Counted from the stretch's first letter, positions 1-14,805 are shown. The stretch is DNA of 64,000 nt from Melieria omissa (GCA_963971225.1 OZ020269.1:109377486-109441485); one strand, 5' to 3'. The notes: a model not told the origin generated them from the letters alone. Made by a program: numbers and translations.

Positions 1-942
1 TATTACAAATTGTTACTCTCAGCACTTTTCTCCTACTTTTTTAAGTATTCTTTTGGACATTTTTTTCGTGTCTTTTGTATCTGTATTCTACACTTTGTCG
101 ATCTTTGAAATTACAGATATTCTGAAAATTCCCGCAAAGCCGCAATTCAAAATCATTTCCGAATTTGTGAGTTATTTTTTATTACAAAGTTACTTTTGCC
201 ATTCATCAAATTCCTTTTATCACATTGTGTGCCAACAAACTGACCAGAAGCCATGAATATTCCTCATGGTATAAAGCCGTGTAGCCTTGTTGACTACAGC
301 CATGGCTGCCAGCCACAAAGTGAAAACCGGCCGCAAAAAACTCATTACTTAAAGAGTGCGATAAAGAGGTTTACGCCATTTTATTTTTTCCACACTTGCC
401 ACTCCGTTTTTAGGGAAAACGACCTTAAACCACTTTTTTACTTTTGATGCCTTTGATCCCTTTTTATAGAAAATTTTCTTAGCAGCAAACCGCATGCATT
501 TCATTGTGAACATCATTTGTTATCTCCTCTATAACGGATTTCTGTTTTATTGTGCCGTTGCGCTTTTCAGTTTTTTGTTTATTGTTTTGTAATTTCTGGT
601 GGTAGTTTGAGGTACTTTTGTGGGAAAACTATAAAAGGCAAAAAAATAAAAAAAAAAATTTTAAAAACAATTCAACACTCACATCGAGAAATCAAAGCCA
701 AGAAACCGGAACACAAAGAGCGCATTAACTTTCATAAATATACGCTATCCTACATAACGTACTAGAGAGATCCGATTTCAACATAGTAGCACTTAGTTGG
801 CATTGTATGCGCCAACTTTTTCAAGCATTTACACAATTTTCTATACAATACCAAAAGCTTGTACAACGATTGCCATTGAATATAAAATCGTTATAAAGTA
901 AAATATAAATAAAATAAATAGAGTAATAAAACGTGAGCTCAG

Positions 943-969
943 AAAGGATGACTTAGTTAGTCATCCTTT
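943..969. repeat. Perfect 11-bp inverted repeat (hairpin)
   Basis: aaaggatgact at 943-953 pairs perfectly with agtcatccttt at 959-969 across a 5-base loop. No gene boundary is recognisable nearby, so its role is unknown. Confidence 0.6.
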
Positions 970-3900
970 AGTTTAAACATTTTTACAAACCTTCTCCATT
1001 TTTTTCTTTTTGATAGTTGTGAGATCAGTAGTCGAACATTTTTCATTTTGAACTCTTTCAAAGATCCAAAAACATAACTGCGCAAGTAAAACTCGTAGGG
1101 CTAAATAAGATTGGGAATTAGCAAGTGAACTTCGCTTATTCATTTTGTTAAAATAAGCAATCTAACATATGCATTACGACAGCAACAAAAACAAAACTTA
1201 CGATACTTCAAAATTCCTTATGCAGCATGCACAAAAGAGTAGGCATGTCATAGCTGCAGCTAATAATACTATAACTACAGTTACAATGATAAAGCTGCAT
1301 GCACCAAAGTCGGTGTTTTCTATGCCTAAACAATCTCTCTCTCCTCTTCGTGTCCGTTCGACGTTGCAGGTAAAGGAGCACACACGGCATATTTTCACCT
1401 GCAACAGTGAGTGCTGCCCGAAGCGTTTTTTCGCGCTGTTTATTGTTTCTCATATTTTATTTGAATTTTTTCTACTCGAATTTTTTGTTATCCGCTCCAC
1501 GTACGTTCGAGTGGCGCGTGGTTAACTCCTATACATACAATTTAGGAATATATGCTGAATCGGCAGACTTGTTTTGTTGTATATCTGTATGCTGCAAGTC
1601 TGCATCCAAGTTTAAAGCCATGACGAAACTGAATTGCAGCATCAAGCGGCCGCAAAGCTTCCATCCAGACCTTGAGTTGTTCGTAATGCCGCTGCACATT
1701 ACTTGACTACAGCAGTCTGTCTAAATGTCTACCTTTAAATGAATTCTTCGATTTCGATATTTGCATAATTCTTACCATAGTTACAACAGCAACAATTCAA
1801 TGCAATCCAGGGGATGCGTTGGTTTTTCAATGTGAGAAAACTGGCGTGTTTTAGACTTTGGACTAGGAGTATTCATCTACAAAATCACTTTTGTGCTCGG
1901 GCTTGACCATTATGCATCCAACCAAGGTGGGTAGATGTTCAATATTCAATCGCCATTTTCACAGCCATTGTCTTCTCCCCTGCCAGTGCCATCACGTTTG
2001 CCCAACGTAATTGATTTGCTTCATGCAAATTGGATTGATTGATCTCGATTGACGCGTCAGTTGGTGCGACGACGACGCAAATGACCGTTAAACAGAAGCG
2101 GATATCGCTGATTGAGCAGGAAACGTACACTTGCAGTTTGCTTCCAATAACTGAGAACACGATACGACAAAAACAACAACCGTTGCAATAATTACATTTT
2201 TCAGAGGCGTCGCAGCCGAACTGTGATGATAAAGGGATCAAGGGATGTAGCTTCGTGATATAAGCGCGGTTTCCTTGTCAAATGTAGAACGCTTATTCTC
2301 CGAACAAAAAATATGCGAGTCGACAGACAAATGGATACAAACAAGCAATACTGTAGAGACATAGATGCCGATACAGCAAAATCTCATTGCTAACACCAGC
2401 ATTGCGCTTGAAATCCCAAACAGTCAAAATGATGCTACTTTGCAAAGTTTTATGTCATTCTACATATACTGCTAGTTTAAAGTCCATCCAACATTTCCAT
2501 GAAGATGTTCAAATTCAAAATTGTCAACATTACAAAGTGTTACAAATATTTGCATACTTTATACTAACTTGTGCAATACTATCACAACAACACCATTAAC
2601 GATTACGAGACGCTGTATAATGTAATTCAATACAAAAACAAGAGTTTTGATATTTGCAAATTTTTAAATTCGGTCCCTAGTACGAGCACAACAAGTGTAG
2701 CATTGACCACGCGTAACTGCAATGTGCACATGCAGGAAAGTAAACTGCCAGAAAACGTGCAATAACTGTCAATATCCTTCAATGCCGAAATTGCAACTCC
2801 CGTTGCCAGCATCACTCAATTCAGCTTCAAAAGCGTGTCTGGCTTATGTAGAATTTATGTACGAATCCATACATACATAAGTATGCACGTCTCGGAGTGG
2901 TTATAAATGCACACATACATATGCGAATGGGCTACATTGAAACGCGATTGAAGTGTTGAATAAAAAAATGAATGTTTTAATTAGTATACGCACAAATAAG
3001 ACTTTAATTATTTGATTACTTTGAAGTTGTACATTCCAAAATTTTCCTTTCTTTGTTACCGAAAAGTGAAACCTTCATTGCATTCATTTTGATGCATCCT
3101 TTGATGTTTAGCAACAATAACGATAGCCACGGTTGAGGAGAATGTCGGGCATCAAACACATCAGACGCACCTCGTGCACACTTTTATCTACCTACTTATG
3201 AAATTCCGTCGTGTGCCAGTATGCGAAAATAATTCAGAGGCATTCGTGCAACGGTGATAGGTTATGCGATTATTTAATTCGATATTGGATCACACTGTAG
3301 GCCTTCATTGATTAATCATCTGCGATTTAATCTCCTCGGAGAAAAATGTATGTTACATATTCTTGTTGTTTATCAAATATAATGATAACAAATACGTCTT
3401 GATAAATTCTTTTAGACTACAAATTTTACGCACTAAGTAGTTGAGCCCTGGAATAAAATTCTTTCACGCACTCGAAGCACTTTGTATTGTCGATTTTTGC
3501 ACATGCTTTCAATATTCCAATAACCACGAATTTATATTATAAATAAGAAAATAAAAATAATATGAATATAAATAAGAAGAAAATTTGACATAGAAAAAAA
3601 CATGAAAATAAACCAAAAAAAAAAAAATTTTTTGCATCGTAACATTGTCAATATGGTGTAGTATATTTTTAATACATACTAACAAAATACAAAAAGATGC
3701 ATTTGCAACACTTAGAAGAACCCACAGTTTATATTTACTATGCAAACATACGTGCAACACCGAATTGCAAAACTGCAACAACTGTTGAACACAGAAGCAA
3801 AAGACAAAAAGCAATTGTTAAACACGAAAAAGAAAGAAACAAAGAAAAGATTAAGCGGGATAAACTAAATAAAAAAATGGAGTGACGAGGATAAAAAAAA

Positions 3901-6900
3901 AACGAAATTATATCAAGGAGCTCTCGAAATATAAGTCAAGAAAGGGCGCTTTATAGCAAAAACTTAGACAGTACTCCTACGGTAACTGGCTTCATTCACA
4001 ATAGCTGTGAAGTTCGTGTTTTTGGAACAAGTATTGCAAACTAAAAATAAAAAGTTTGCTCACAAATTGCTGGCAAATGCTTGCTATTACACAGATTTGC
4101 AAAAAAAAGTCACAAATTGTGAATGAAGCCATTTATTTGTTTATTTATTTGAAAGCGTGGAAAAATATTATAATTTTTTTTCACTGGGTGGCAGGAGCGG
4201 CAACTCGCCTTTTCCAAACCTGCAACACAAGACCAAACAATCCTATATGTATTTATTTTAATACACTTATAATTTTTGTACTTCCTGTAACATTTCAATT
4301 TCTAAACCGATCATAAAAACGTTTTCACCAGTAAAACAGATCTTATAGATGTTCAAACCCATAAAAGTCTTTTCATTCGATTCCGAAATATAGTTGAACA
4401 AGCTGCGCGCGTTAATGGACAAATTTTGCCCGCAGGACTAGACTAGTATTACATAATAATGCTTAAAAACATGCTGCTTACATTCAGTCTATAGCCTTTA
4501 CTTACTTACATACGCATACGTCTAGCTCAGAAGTAGCCATTAATACTGTGACAATATAGTGTCAAAGTTTTGCCGATATCTAACGGGAAACACGATTAAA
4601 ACGAGATGTAAGGATGACTCAAAAAATCTGTTTGTTAAAAATTTTTTAACAGCCTGAAATATGGATAATCTTATATGTATTAGCACTCTCCAGCTATTTG
4701 GGAAATGGAGCTATCCGATCATAATACTCCACCCATGCAAGCCCAACGCTTATTGTTCCGTCAAAACGTACAAAGTTCTGTACTTTTTGTTATTGTCTTA
4801 TAACTGTCGATGGGTGATGAAGTACCCTTTTGCATATTTCGCCCGATGCGCCAATATTTATGCAAGTTTAAAACGTTGGCTTTTGGTTCGCTGCGGTGTA
4901 CATTTCTATTGCAACTCCGTACCAACTGGGAGCAAACACCACTTGAAAGTACGAAAATTGAGGGCACATTCGTTCGCATCGGTAATTGTTGACATTGAAC
5001 GGAGAATGGCAGAGCAGTCACAATACCATTAGCGCTTCTGATGTCTGCAAGAGCAACCGGAGTAATTTCAATTCCGTGATGTTAAACGTTGCAGCATCCA
5101 CTTGGGCTGTAACGGTGGTCCGATGGCAGCACAGCGCATGTAGCATGCATAATGCTAAACAGTGGCATACAATATAATAGTGGCACGTACAGTTTTAGGA
5201 AATTGCTTGCTCTATGATTCTCTTATCACCGCTACATCTCCTTTCGATGCTCCATCAGCCGCCATTTGGTTTTTGCGGTTTACCATGCCATCACTGTTGT
5301 TTCACTTCCAACCAGTAGCGCACACAGAATTTCGTTTTTAGGATACGGCTTCCATATGTTTTGTGGCTTACGCCATTTCGAGCCATGAAGCGATGTAATT
5401 TTCTGACTTCAATAAGAATAATTTGAAAACAAGTTCAAAAAAAAGAAAGCAAATCGAAGTGCTTTAATAAATTAGAATTCTATTTCTTAAAATATTTCTC
5501 AATTCACTGAATAATCTTGTTTGGCGGTGTTAAAAGACATTTAAAGGGGTACGAATGTCGAAGCCCCCCCCCCCGCGTACAATATTATTTCCAACATTAG
5601 TGACCTCCCTCCGTTGCCTTTTGGCAAACAAGCGTTACCACAATGTGTTGAAGTTTTAATATTTTATTAGCTATGCAGAATTTTCCATTTTTAACAAATG
5701 AGCGGTGGTGAGAAAGAGTCCTACAGGATAAGTCAACTTGTTGCTTAATGCATTTAAACAAATGCGCAAAATTTTCCCCGTGTTTATTTTTGTAATTTTT
5801 ACAATATATACTAGTATGTACCTATTCCCTCTCCTCTATTCCTTATATTTGTTTTGTATATTATAATTATTCGCTACAGCACGTTCAATGTACGCCTACA
5901 ATGCGCCTCATTTATTATCAGTGCCTCCCGTTTCAGTCTGCTTTCGTTTATTCGGTCGCTGGCCGTTCCAAGCACTTTTTAATCTCGTTTCCTCACGAGT
6001 GGCAGAAATATGATCCTCCTCCTGCCATACTCATTAAAAAAATCATGTCTAGCGCAAAATATTAATGAGCAAACAATAGTTTGTCGTTTGACAAGGAATG
6101 CAGACTTTGGCACTCACCGTTGCCGTATTGTTAGACCACGTTTACACACATGTAGGCATAGCACTCGTATAATTATGCAGTGCTTCTAGAAAAATTTCTT
6201 AAGTTCAATTATTGTTTTAATATCATTTGCATCTGCTTCGATAATATGCAAGCCTAGCCCCGGAGAGTGTAAATGAGGAACTGCATTTTCACGAGGTGTT
6301 CGGAAATATAATGCTTTTTTCTCTTACAATTTTAGTTATATGTGAATATATTCAAAAGTGTTTCATCGATTGGTAGCGATTTTGCGGTAATAAGACGAAT
6401 AAAATAAAACAAGATGCTAACTCACTTACGAAAACAAAATTGTTGGTACAAGGAAGTCGATGATTTCGATTCGTTCTTCCCCGTCTTTCCTACGAACTTG
6501 AATTCTATGAATGACAATTTTTATTGGGAAAACGAGGTCTGAACCAAATGCATATGCACCTTTCTATCTAATATTTAAAACGTTATGTCGAAGCTAAGAT
6601 GCACCCAAACCGAAACTTTCTACAACTAGTTTCCGACTGAATGTTCCGTCGATTTGATTCGGCCAAATACTTGGCCCAAACTTTTTAAATTTTACAGAAA
6701 ACAGCGTTTTCATGTGGCAGCAAAAGTAATAACCTCGTCTTAGTACTGTTCATCGTGAAAGTACTGTTCATACTCCCGCACCTGTTAAATTTTCTATAAC
6801 AGTACATGATTTTTTTTTTAATCTTGAACATTAGATAGACATTGGAAATGTCAAAAATTGCCACATTTGGAGTGAAGGGAGTCCACAAACGATTTACAAG

Positions 6901-7508
6901 GCACCATTACATCCACAAAAATCACAATTTGGTATGCTTCAAGAACCGGTAGAATTGCTGGTGCTTACTTCTCTAAATCTGAAAACGGCGTGAACGTTAC
7001 TTTCAAGGGTGAATGCCACACAGCCATGATTTCCGGTTATTACGTGCCCCAATAGAATAAAATGTTTACGAAACATATTTAACCGGACGGCGGTACATGC
7101 CACACAGCCACAGCCCTTCAAACGTCCAGGTAAACGCGTTATTTCATATAACGAAATCGTACAATTTAACGCCTATTTCTTTAAACCTACAATATTTTTT
7201 ATCTAGTTCTTGATCGGTTAGAGGGTTAACAAAAACTACATTGAGTAAATAAAAACATGTAAAACGGCAAAATACATTTAGTAGTGAAAGAATTTTATTT
7301 GCATTTTACTGTAAAATTAAGAAGAAAAAAACTTGGCTAAAACCAATGTTCAGCAGCTGAACCTAAACCAAAACCGAATACTAATAAAATATGTAACACA
7401 GCTTGTAACAATACAGTTCGAAGCAAAGCCTCAGATATGCCCACTATGCACTATACCCACAATTTTAGTTTTACTGAAGACGAAGCAGCCCGGTTCCGGG
7501 ACTATTAC

Positions 7509-7575
7509 ATAGTCCCTAGACTATGTCTAGTCTGTGTCTATATCTAGACTATGCCTAGACATCCGTCTAGTACAT
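7509..7575. repeat. Palindromic ctagac/gtctag cluster
   Basis: A run of about 65 bases is built from short variants of ctagactatg and its reverse complement, with gtctag and ctagac recurring several times. It can fold back on itself. It may be the end of a degraded DNA transposon. No matching partner end was found. Confidence 0.4.
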
Positions 7576-10500
7576 AGAGGAAACGGACCTATGCTTTACC
7601 ACAAATACATTACTCTTAGAAATTTGCCATTTTCTGCTGGGCTTAGCCATTGACTTCCGCAAAAAAGTGCTAGTTTTTTTTGTAAATTTTTGGCATAACT
7701 TCCCACCAGATCATATTTTAAATACTACAAACATTACAATATATCAGACCTTATAATAGTTACAAAAAAAAAATTGCTTCACTTCATCTATTATCTGTTA
7801 TTACCTATCTATCTTTATCTATTCACCTATTTGCGTTATTTACAAAGAAAATTCGGTCAAAACATCAAAAGAATTGGTACTTAGTAATTGTTCCACTATT
7901 ACCACATTTTGGCATGTTTTTTAACACCTTGCAGTACAGGTACCACATACTAACTATATACAGATAAATAATTTATAGAATTCAATAAAAAAATTAAAGC
8001 CTCGAAAGATTTTCTTTCATGTCCTTTTGACTCCCTTGTGCAATATATTACAGTAATAAATGGCATAAACGAATATACACATTACATTTAAGTAGCATTT
8101 CTTAAATTTAAAGCGAATATGACAAAGTATGTTGAGTGTGGTGTTTTTCAAGTTAATTCCTGTTCAAGTTTTCACAAGCAATTTACAAATAAGTATTAAA
8201 AGTCCTAAACCCACATTCTTGCCAAACATATTTATGCATTTGTGTAGTTTATTTTCATTATTTCTTCACTGACATACATACATTTATGACTTAGCAATTG
8301 TAAACCTTGGATTTCGTAATTATTGTGTGACATATTCACTAATGTCACTTTCGAAAAGCAGCTGCCATCATCACGAATGCACTCCCTATGGAGCAACTGA
8401 GACCGTTTTATACTTTTGTGTGTTTCTCTCCGACGCACCTGTATGAATGACACGCTTTTAAGCGGCACCGTCTGAACTACTACGACCACCACTCTCGGAA
8501 ACAGCAAATACAATTACCACAACACCTTCTGAATAGCAAAAAGCAGAACATGACCCAACTAAATGCAAGCGGAAGCAACTCATTTGCGCCTTCAAATTGT
8601 TGATCGTTGCTAGCTGGTTGCCTGTGTGCCAGTGACTGTTATTCCCCTGTTGTTAACGGGTTTCTTCTTACGGTATTGTTGGTGGCTTTTTGCTTTGTTC
8701 GCCGCTTTTGTAGTAGTGTTGCGTGCTAATCCTTTCGTTTCATTATGCATGTGTGTCACGTGCCACAACGACACGATCCGACAGTGCCAATACCACCGCC
8801 TGCACAACACGCTTCGCACCACACGGACCGAACGCCTTTTCACTGTTGGCGTACCTTCGACAAAGTTGGCGACAATTACTAGCATTTCTTTTTCAGCAGC
8901 TCTGTCGCACGTCCACTATGCTTTGGCCACTTCCACTTGATGTCCTTTTTATTTTCCCCTGCTCATAATACGAGCAGTCATACTCGTAAGACCGTAACAC
9001 GTCGATTCCTCCTGACATTTCGGCTGTGATTTTCTGATTGTAGTTACTTCCCGCGTTGCCTGTTTGTTGTTTTCTTGTAATTTTGTATGTTCCGTGTTCC
9101 TCCTTTAATTGCAGTTAAGTGCAATAAAATTATTTATTACCCTGTAAAGACGGAGACAAGCCAGGCAGACAGCCAGAAAGCTAATGGGGACAGGGGCACC
9201 GTTAGCATCGGGCGTATTCAACCTTGCAATAATTTAACGGAGTTAATAACAATAAACGAAATTAAATAAATGTCATTAGGAGCTTATTTCTTTTTACATA
9301 TATAAGTGTATGCATTCTGATAACATAGGTCAAACGAATAGTACACAGATAAGTCGTATTAACACAAATGTCGAAGCAATGTTCAAGTGTGGGTATTACT
9401 CGTCTAGAGATTTACTATGAAAGTTTAAAATGTACATTTGATAATTGGCTTCAATCCCTGGTGCGCTGTGGTTCCGTGGTATTGTGTTGGAACAACAGGC
9501 GGCCATCGTTAAAATTGAATTATATCCAAGTCAGGCCAACTGTAGGCATCCATAGTTTGCTCACTCCGCAGTCCAATTGAATATGGTGAAGTCACTTGAT
9601 TCATGTGCGAATCTCCGAGATGTGTTTGTCTTTTATTTTCGTACTGCGCAGAATACCCCACTGCTGCGTCCGCTGTTGTTGCGCACTACACGAACTCCTG
9701 ATTTTTTATTGACAAACTTTTCGGCTGCCAAGCAGCACGTCAGTTAAACTTGTCTTTATCGACGAGCTGGTGTGTTCTTAAATCCTTTAGTGCCTAGGTG
9801 CTGTTGCGCCGATGTCCTGCCTTCGACGCAAGTCGCACACACAAGTGTTGCAGGAAGTCAATTTCTGTGATTGTGCTACAACTGAGTTTGCTCTCACTTA
9901 TTGGCCTGGCGATGGCTTTTTAACCTACTGTTGTGCGCTTCAGTGTCGACCTCGCAGTCGTCTCCTGGCTACTTTTATTTTTATTTTGCAAGACTTGTGC
10001 AATTCTTTTATTAGCTATCCAAAGGCACTTTCAACAATTGTGCGGCCAGCCCACTTTGCCGTTGTGCATTTGTCATTTATTCTCCAAAAGGCATACGGCA
10101 AACACATTGGATGGGTATTCGTGAAAAATATATACAATAAAAAGATTTAACCACTTCCTGTAGCCGTCATGGAGTCGAAGGGTGGTCGAAATCATATGTA
10201 TTTAAATTCAGTGTGGATACTTCTGCAAAGTGTGAGGCATGCAGCTCTGTTGCCAACCGTACACTGAGTTTGTATGCAATCTGTGCAACTTATGTGAAGC
10301 GTTAAAGGCCAAAGTGCTTTCGGTTGCATGTCCACTTAAGCACATTAGCACTGCCAGTAGCATACAAGCAAATGCATACACACATAAGTTGAACATTTAA
10401 GGCCGGAGCTTTGGCGGCAACCTAACGTCATCTACAGCACTATTTACACTGTTTCACTTACATAGCCCTCAAAATGTTCAGTGCACCTGCTTGGGGAGGG

Positions 10501-12797
10501 CACCAACTTCAACTAACGAGCCGCAAGTGCGGTTATATTTCAGCTGCAAGCTGGAAACAGCAAGCAATATGTTACGGCGATGACCACCAACAACCGAAAC
10601 GTAACTTAACTCCTTCTGGTGGCTTCAAGCTTTCAACAATAGTCTGATAGTTTCTAAATTTTTCACAATTATGAAACATACTACAGGCCCTCGACCTCAT
10701 GTTAAAAAACACAAAAACAAATAATTAAAACAGGGTACCTATTTGGCAATAAGTAGCAACTATTCTGGGTTCAAAATCAGAACACTTATCGAACAACTGT
10801 TAACTGAAGACACATCTACGAGTACAATTACGCCTAGATTATTAGTTAGATGATTAGTTTGGAAGAATTTTCAGCATGCGACCTTTTTGGTCTTTTGTAC
10901 AAAATAAATCAATCCTGTAGTATTTATTTAAAACTATAATGCCATAATCAATAATAATTTTATTTTTGCATGAATAATTACCAGAGCGTATTGCAACTAA
11001 AAAGCATATCATTGTTGTTGCACTCGCTTTATGTGCCAACACCCGGCTAGTATCTTACAGTATAAACTTAATTATGCAAATTGCAGTCCAACACTAGAAC
11101 AACTGGAAATCTGGACTAAGAATATGTACGAGCAGCAATTGCACGTTTGTATACGTACAACAGGTGTGCCGCCTGCAAGACGAACGCTTTAGTTCCTTGT
11201 GCGACGCAATGAACTGCACGCTATCAGTTAACTTAAGTGAATATATGTATATACAGGAACAGACTCGTGCACAGCCACACAAAAAGTTGCTGCTCAACGT
11301 CCTTCCTACTGGAATCACCATTTAATGGTCTCATTTATGCAAATGAGCGCACGTTGGCGGTTGGTTGCCACAACCACTGTCCTCACCACAGCTTCTGCAT
11401 GCTGGGAAATGTATGCTAATGCGATATCATTGAATTTTAGCTTCTTAACACGTCGCGGTAATGTTGTTCTAAGCAATTAGGATGGTATTTGGCGCCATGA
11501 GCTGAATTCAGCTAAAGCTGAACTCAATTGAGACAATTCGATTTAAATTGACCCACCACAAACGGGTGCTGAACAGCAAATATGAGCAAAGTGTAAGCTT
11601 TGGCTTATTATAAATGCGCAAGCCGCGCTTTTTATAATTGCCAATGGCAGACGACGGGTAGCCACAGGCATTTTTAAACTGGTCACATGCAAAGGTGGGT
11701 ACACCCAACATAGTCGCGGCTGAGCCGGAGAGCAACGAAACTAAGCAACAGCTTTGTATTGACGCCGTTACCGTTGCCGTTATAATTGTAGAAAGACACG
11801 TCCGACGCTAATTTTGCCTGTGTCACTTTTGGCAAACTGGGGGCTGCGCCACATGCGCACGTTCTTCTGCATGCCCATTCGCTGTTCAGTAACCAAAATT
11901 CAAATCGGGGCGAACTCATAATTTTTTCATTGAAACACGCGTTTTGTGAGTTGATTACGTTTTCGCTATTTGGTTTAGGTTAGGTACGCCTTCTCATTAC
12001 CATTCATGAAATCAAACCATTTGTATATATTGTATTCTTATTTAGTTTCATTTCCTCGGAGAAAAGCGTATTTCTTGTGTAGTTGTACAACTTTGAAAAA
12101 CCGTACCGCCTGAATTCACCATTATTTGGATTTCCTTATAAACCGTAATGAATAGTTCCTATTAAGGTCGTTATGGTCCGGACCCTACAGCAAAGTCCGT
12201 ATCCCTCTTATAATCACATTGTCAGCACATGCTGACACAAACAAGTCAGATCCGTAAAATAGTTTGCATCCGTCAGCAATTCTGTAACAGCGTTCACGTA
12301 TGCATTTATGCACCGTGCCCGTACACATGTACAATGGGCTCACATACAGATACCTCTTCCTTTGGCTTTCATCGCTCAAACAATCGCCATCGCTTTAGCA
12401 ACAACACCAAGCAAACACACAAACACACTCAACAACAATATGCGTATGGAATTTCAGCGATTTGCCAAATTTTTCACACTGGAGGGTTGGGTGCTGCACA
12501 CGCAGACCCGTTCAGACAACTCGTTCACTCGCTCCACTAGCATGTAGCAAGCGGGACGCGTCGACTTTTGCTACGCGTTACACTTTATGGCCGCCTAGAT
12601 TATAAAATTCAATCATGCAAGCTATAGGAACTGCCTGTGTTTCGTGCTGCCCTTTGCTTGTTCTTCAACCCCAACTGGCCTGACGGAGAATAAAAAGTTA
12701 ATTACAGTTACAGTACTTGCCAGCATACTCCCCAAGCAACCCAAGCAGGAGAAATCTGCTCAACAAAATGTCAAATTTAAATTATGTAATAATTAAG

Positions 12798-13100
12798 AAT
12801 TGACTGGCACGACCGCCCGATTACTAGACTAAGGGCCTAGCTACCCGCAACCATCCGTGTTGTACGCGCGAATTTGTACAAGGTTGGAAGGGACCTACAG
12901 TTTTCTGCCGATTCCGAACGGCGAGTTGGGAACTTTTTCATAGCCAATTTTTACTCTCAGAGGTTTGCCATTTCCTGCTGAGAGTACAGCCACCGTTTTT
13001 TCTTTTTTTTTTGAGTTAGCAGCAACGGAGTCTTGAAATTGGGTTCGAGCGTCGCATTTGACTCGCGGCCCAACGCACTAACCAGCTGAGCAACGGCGGC
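12798..13100 (-). mobile_element. tRNA-derived SINE, copy 1
   Basis: About 300 bp that closely match a second copy at 57646-57974. Read on the minus strand it starts with a tRNA-like head: a box-A-like TTGCTCAGCTGG about ten bases in, followed about 50 bases on by a box-B-like GGTTC-type stretch. This is the layout of an internal RNA polymerase III promoter. The body then runs to an A/T-rich end near 12798. The copies differ by scattered substitutions and small indels, so neither is a recent duplicate of the other. SINEs of this type depend on LINE machinery to move. Confidence 0.7.
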
Positions 13101-13826
13101 TAAATTAAATTATCAAAAATTATCAAACTTGCAATAATTTTAACTGTTGAGAAAACAATGTGGGCGCTAAACAACAACGATTACATTCACAATGTAGAAA
13201 GAAGCCTGGACTTGAACAAATTTATGTGAAAAATATAACTTAAGCTAAAAGTTTGCTCTCAGTCACAAAACATCCAACATACAATTCGTACAAAAACACA
13301 CAAAAGGTGCTTTATATCTCTTATTGCCGTTTTTAAGACGCACGAAATGAACTTTATTTTATGATTGCTAGCTGCATTGGGCCAACTGCTTCCTGGCCCT
13401 CTCTTTCTACGCTTACTCCCATTGCCCCTTACCTGCTAGCGCATAGTAAGTAACGTGTGCTGCCTACACGGTGTATCAAGTTTTACGCGTTTTTTTACTG
13501 CGTGCATAAAATCTGGAATCCTTTCAACATTTCAACACTTTAGAAAGAAATTAAAGCAAGCATGCAGAAATGTTGCACACTGCCCACTTGAATTCAGTAC
13601 ACATCAGCCAAACGAATTTAATTTGGGGCCAACTTCTTCGAACCTTTATTATGTTCTAGTAACCATAGTCTGTTTCAAAATTCCAGAAATTTGTTTTCAA
13701 CGACTTGAGACACACAATTTCTGGATTAGGTTGCAACATTGTAACAGGACAGCACCACTCTGGCGGGCGAAAAAGGCCTAACATAAAAACATGGGAAAAT
13801 AATTTATTTGTAGAGGGTTTATTTAA

Positions 13827-14105
13827 CCCTAGAAGGGTGATCATACCTTACATGCGTTGTTGGTAAACTTTGTCGAATCGACGAAGTCGTATTCAACTTC
13901 GATTTTTGGAAGAACTATAAATCGTATAAACTTTACTTCATTATATAATGTTACTTAGATATTTATTTGTAAATAATTTTCACAATGAAGCGCATCGTCA
14001 ACTGGGATCACACGAAAAGAGAAAGCAATCAGATCGAAGAATAAGAGGAAATTTGAAGCAATGTATTTGGCGTTCGTCGAATCGACGAAGGTTACCCTTC
14101 TAGGG
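13827..14105. mobile_element. piggyBac-type MITE with TTAA target duplication (A)
   Basis: The ends are perfect 12-bp inverted repeats (CCCTAGAAGGGT and its complement), each directly flanked by TTAA (13823-13826 and 14106-14109). An inner inverted/direct motif, gtcgaatcgacgaa, lies near both ends. There is no transposase coding, so this is a non-autonomous element. TTAA duplication and CCC ends are typical of the piggyBac superfamily. Confidence 0.75.
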
Positions 14106-14287
14106 TTAACGCGTATTGAGGCACGACAAAAAAGTTAAATATTCTTTTGATGCAAAGGGCTGAGCCAGAACCCATCGTTGAAATCGCCTTTATGGAAGAT
14201 TTTTTTTAAATGGTGTTCTCTTGAACGGTTAACGGCTTTGGCTTTATGGCAAAATATTAACAGTAGGTAAAAAAAGTTTTACTTTAA

Positions 14288-14603
14288 CCCTTTCGCGACT
14301 ACTTTTTGAAACATGCATAACTATGTACTGTTCAATGTATTTAAACACCCAAGGCATCTCAAAGATTGGCGAAAGAGGCATAACAAAATCTGCTTTCACT
14401 ATTCGTTGCATTAATGTGGCTTTTATATTTGACCGATTTTTTATGTCCATTCATCTGTAGAAAATTATAAGCTCCTACAATAACGATCAAAGATCAAAGA
14501 CTTTGCTTATACCCAAAGCATATTTTTTAAATCCTGTTTCCAGATTTCCTTAGAGTTAACAAAAAACAAGCCGTTCTCGACATAAAACTCCGTCGCGAAA
14601 GGG
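14288..14603. mobile_element. piggyBac-type MITE with TTAA target duplication (B)
   Basis: Bounded by perfect 12-bp inverted repeats (CCCTTTCGCGAC and its complement) with TTAA on both sides (14284-14287 and 14604-14607). The body is about 316 bp without a significant ORF. It lies only about 180 bp from element A, but its terminal sequence differs after CCCT, so it is a related but separate family. Confidence 0.75.
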
Positions 14604-14805
14604 TTAAATAAAAAACTACTACTTGCTCCCTTAGAGAAAGAAATTGTGAAGCTGCTGTCAACATTTCAAATCGATCCATACCATGATTTCGAAAAACAAA
14701 TTAGTGCAAAGCACTAAATTACAAGCACGCAACGCCCACCGGGCACTGTTGCAAAACCAAAAATTAAGCTTGTATACATTTGTTTCATTATAGGAGTAAA
14801 TAAAT

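Larger units (their letters stand above)
1..12797. other. Gene-free AT-rich stretch (intergenic or distal intron)
   Basis: I see no coding exon here. The open frames are short (mostly under 110 codons), have no recognisable domain, are not flanked by convincing splice sites and often overlap on opposite strands. The DNA is AT-rich with homopolymer runs, for example a C run near 5566. The only local structures I can name are a perfect hairpin at 943-969, a palindrome-rich patch at about 7509-7575, and a repeated 14-mer core (tgccacacagcc) near 7016 and 7099. It could be an intergenic interval or a large intron or UTR of a gene beyond the left edge. Confidence 0.6.

Noticed and set aside
1169..1525. 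118-codon open frame on the plus strand
   Set aside because: Overlaps equally long frames on the minus strand, has no domain, no codon bias and no splice context.
8626..8940. 104-codon hydrophobic frame
   Set aside because: Looks membrane-like because of T-rich DNA; an opposite-strand frame of similar length exists and no homology is recognisable.
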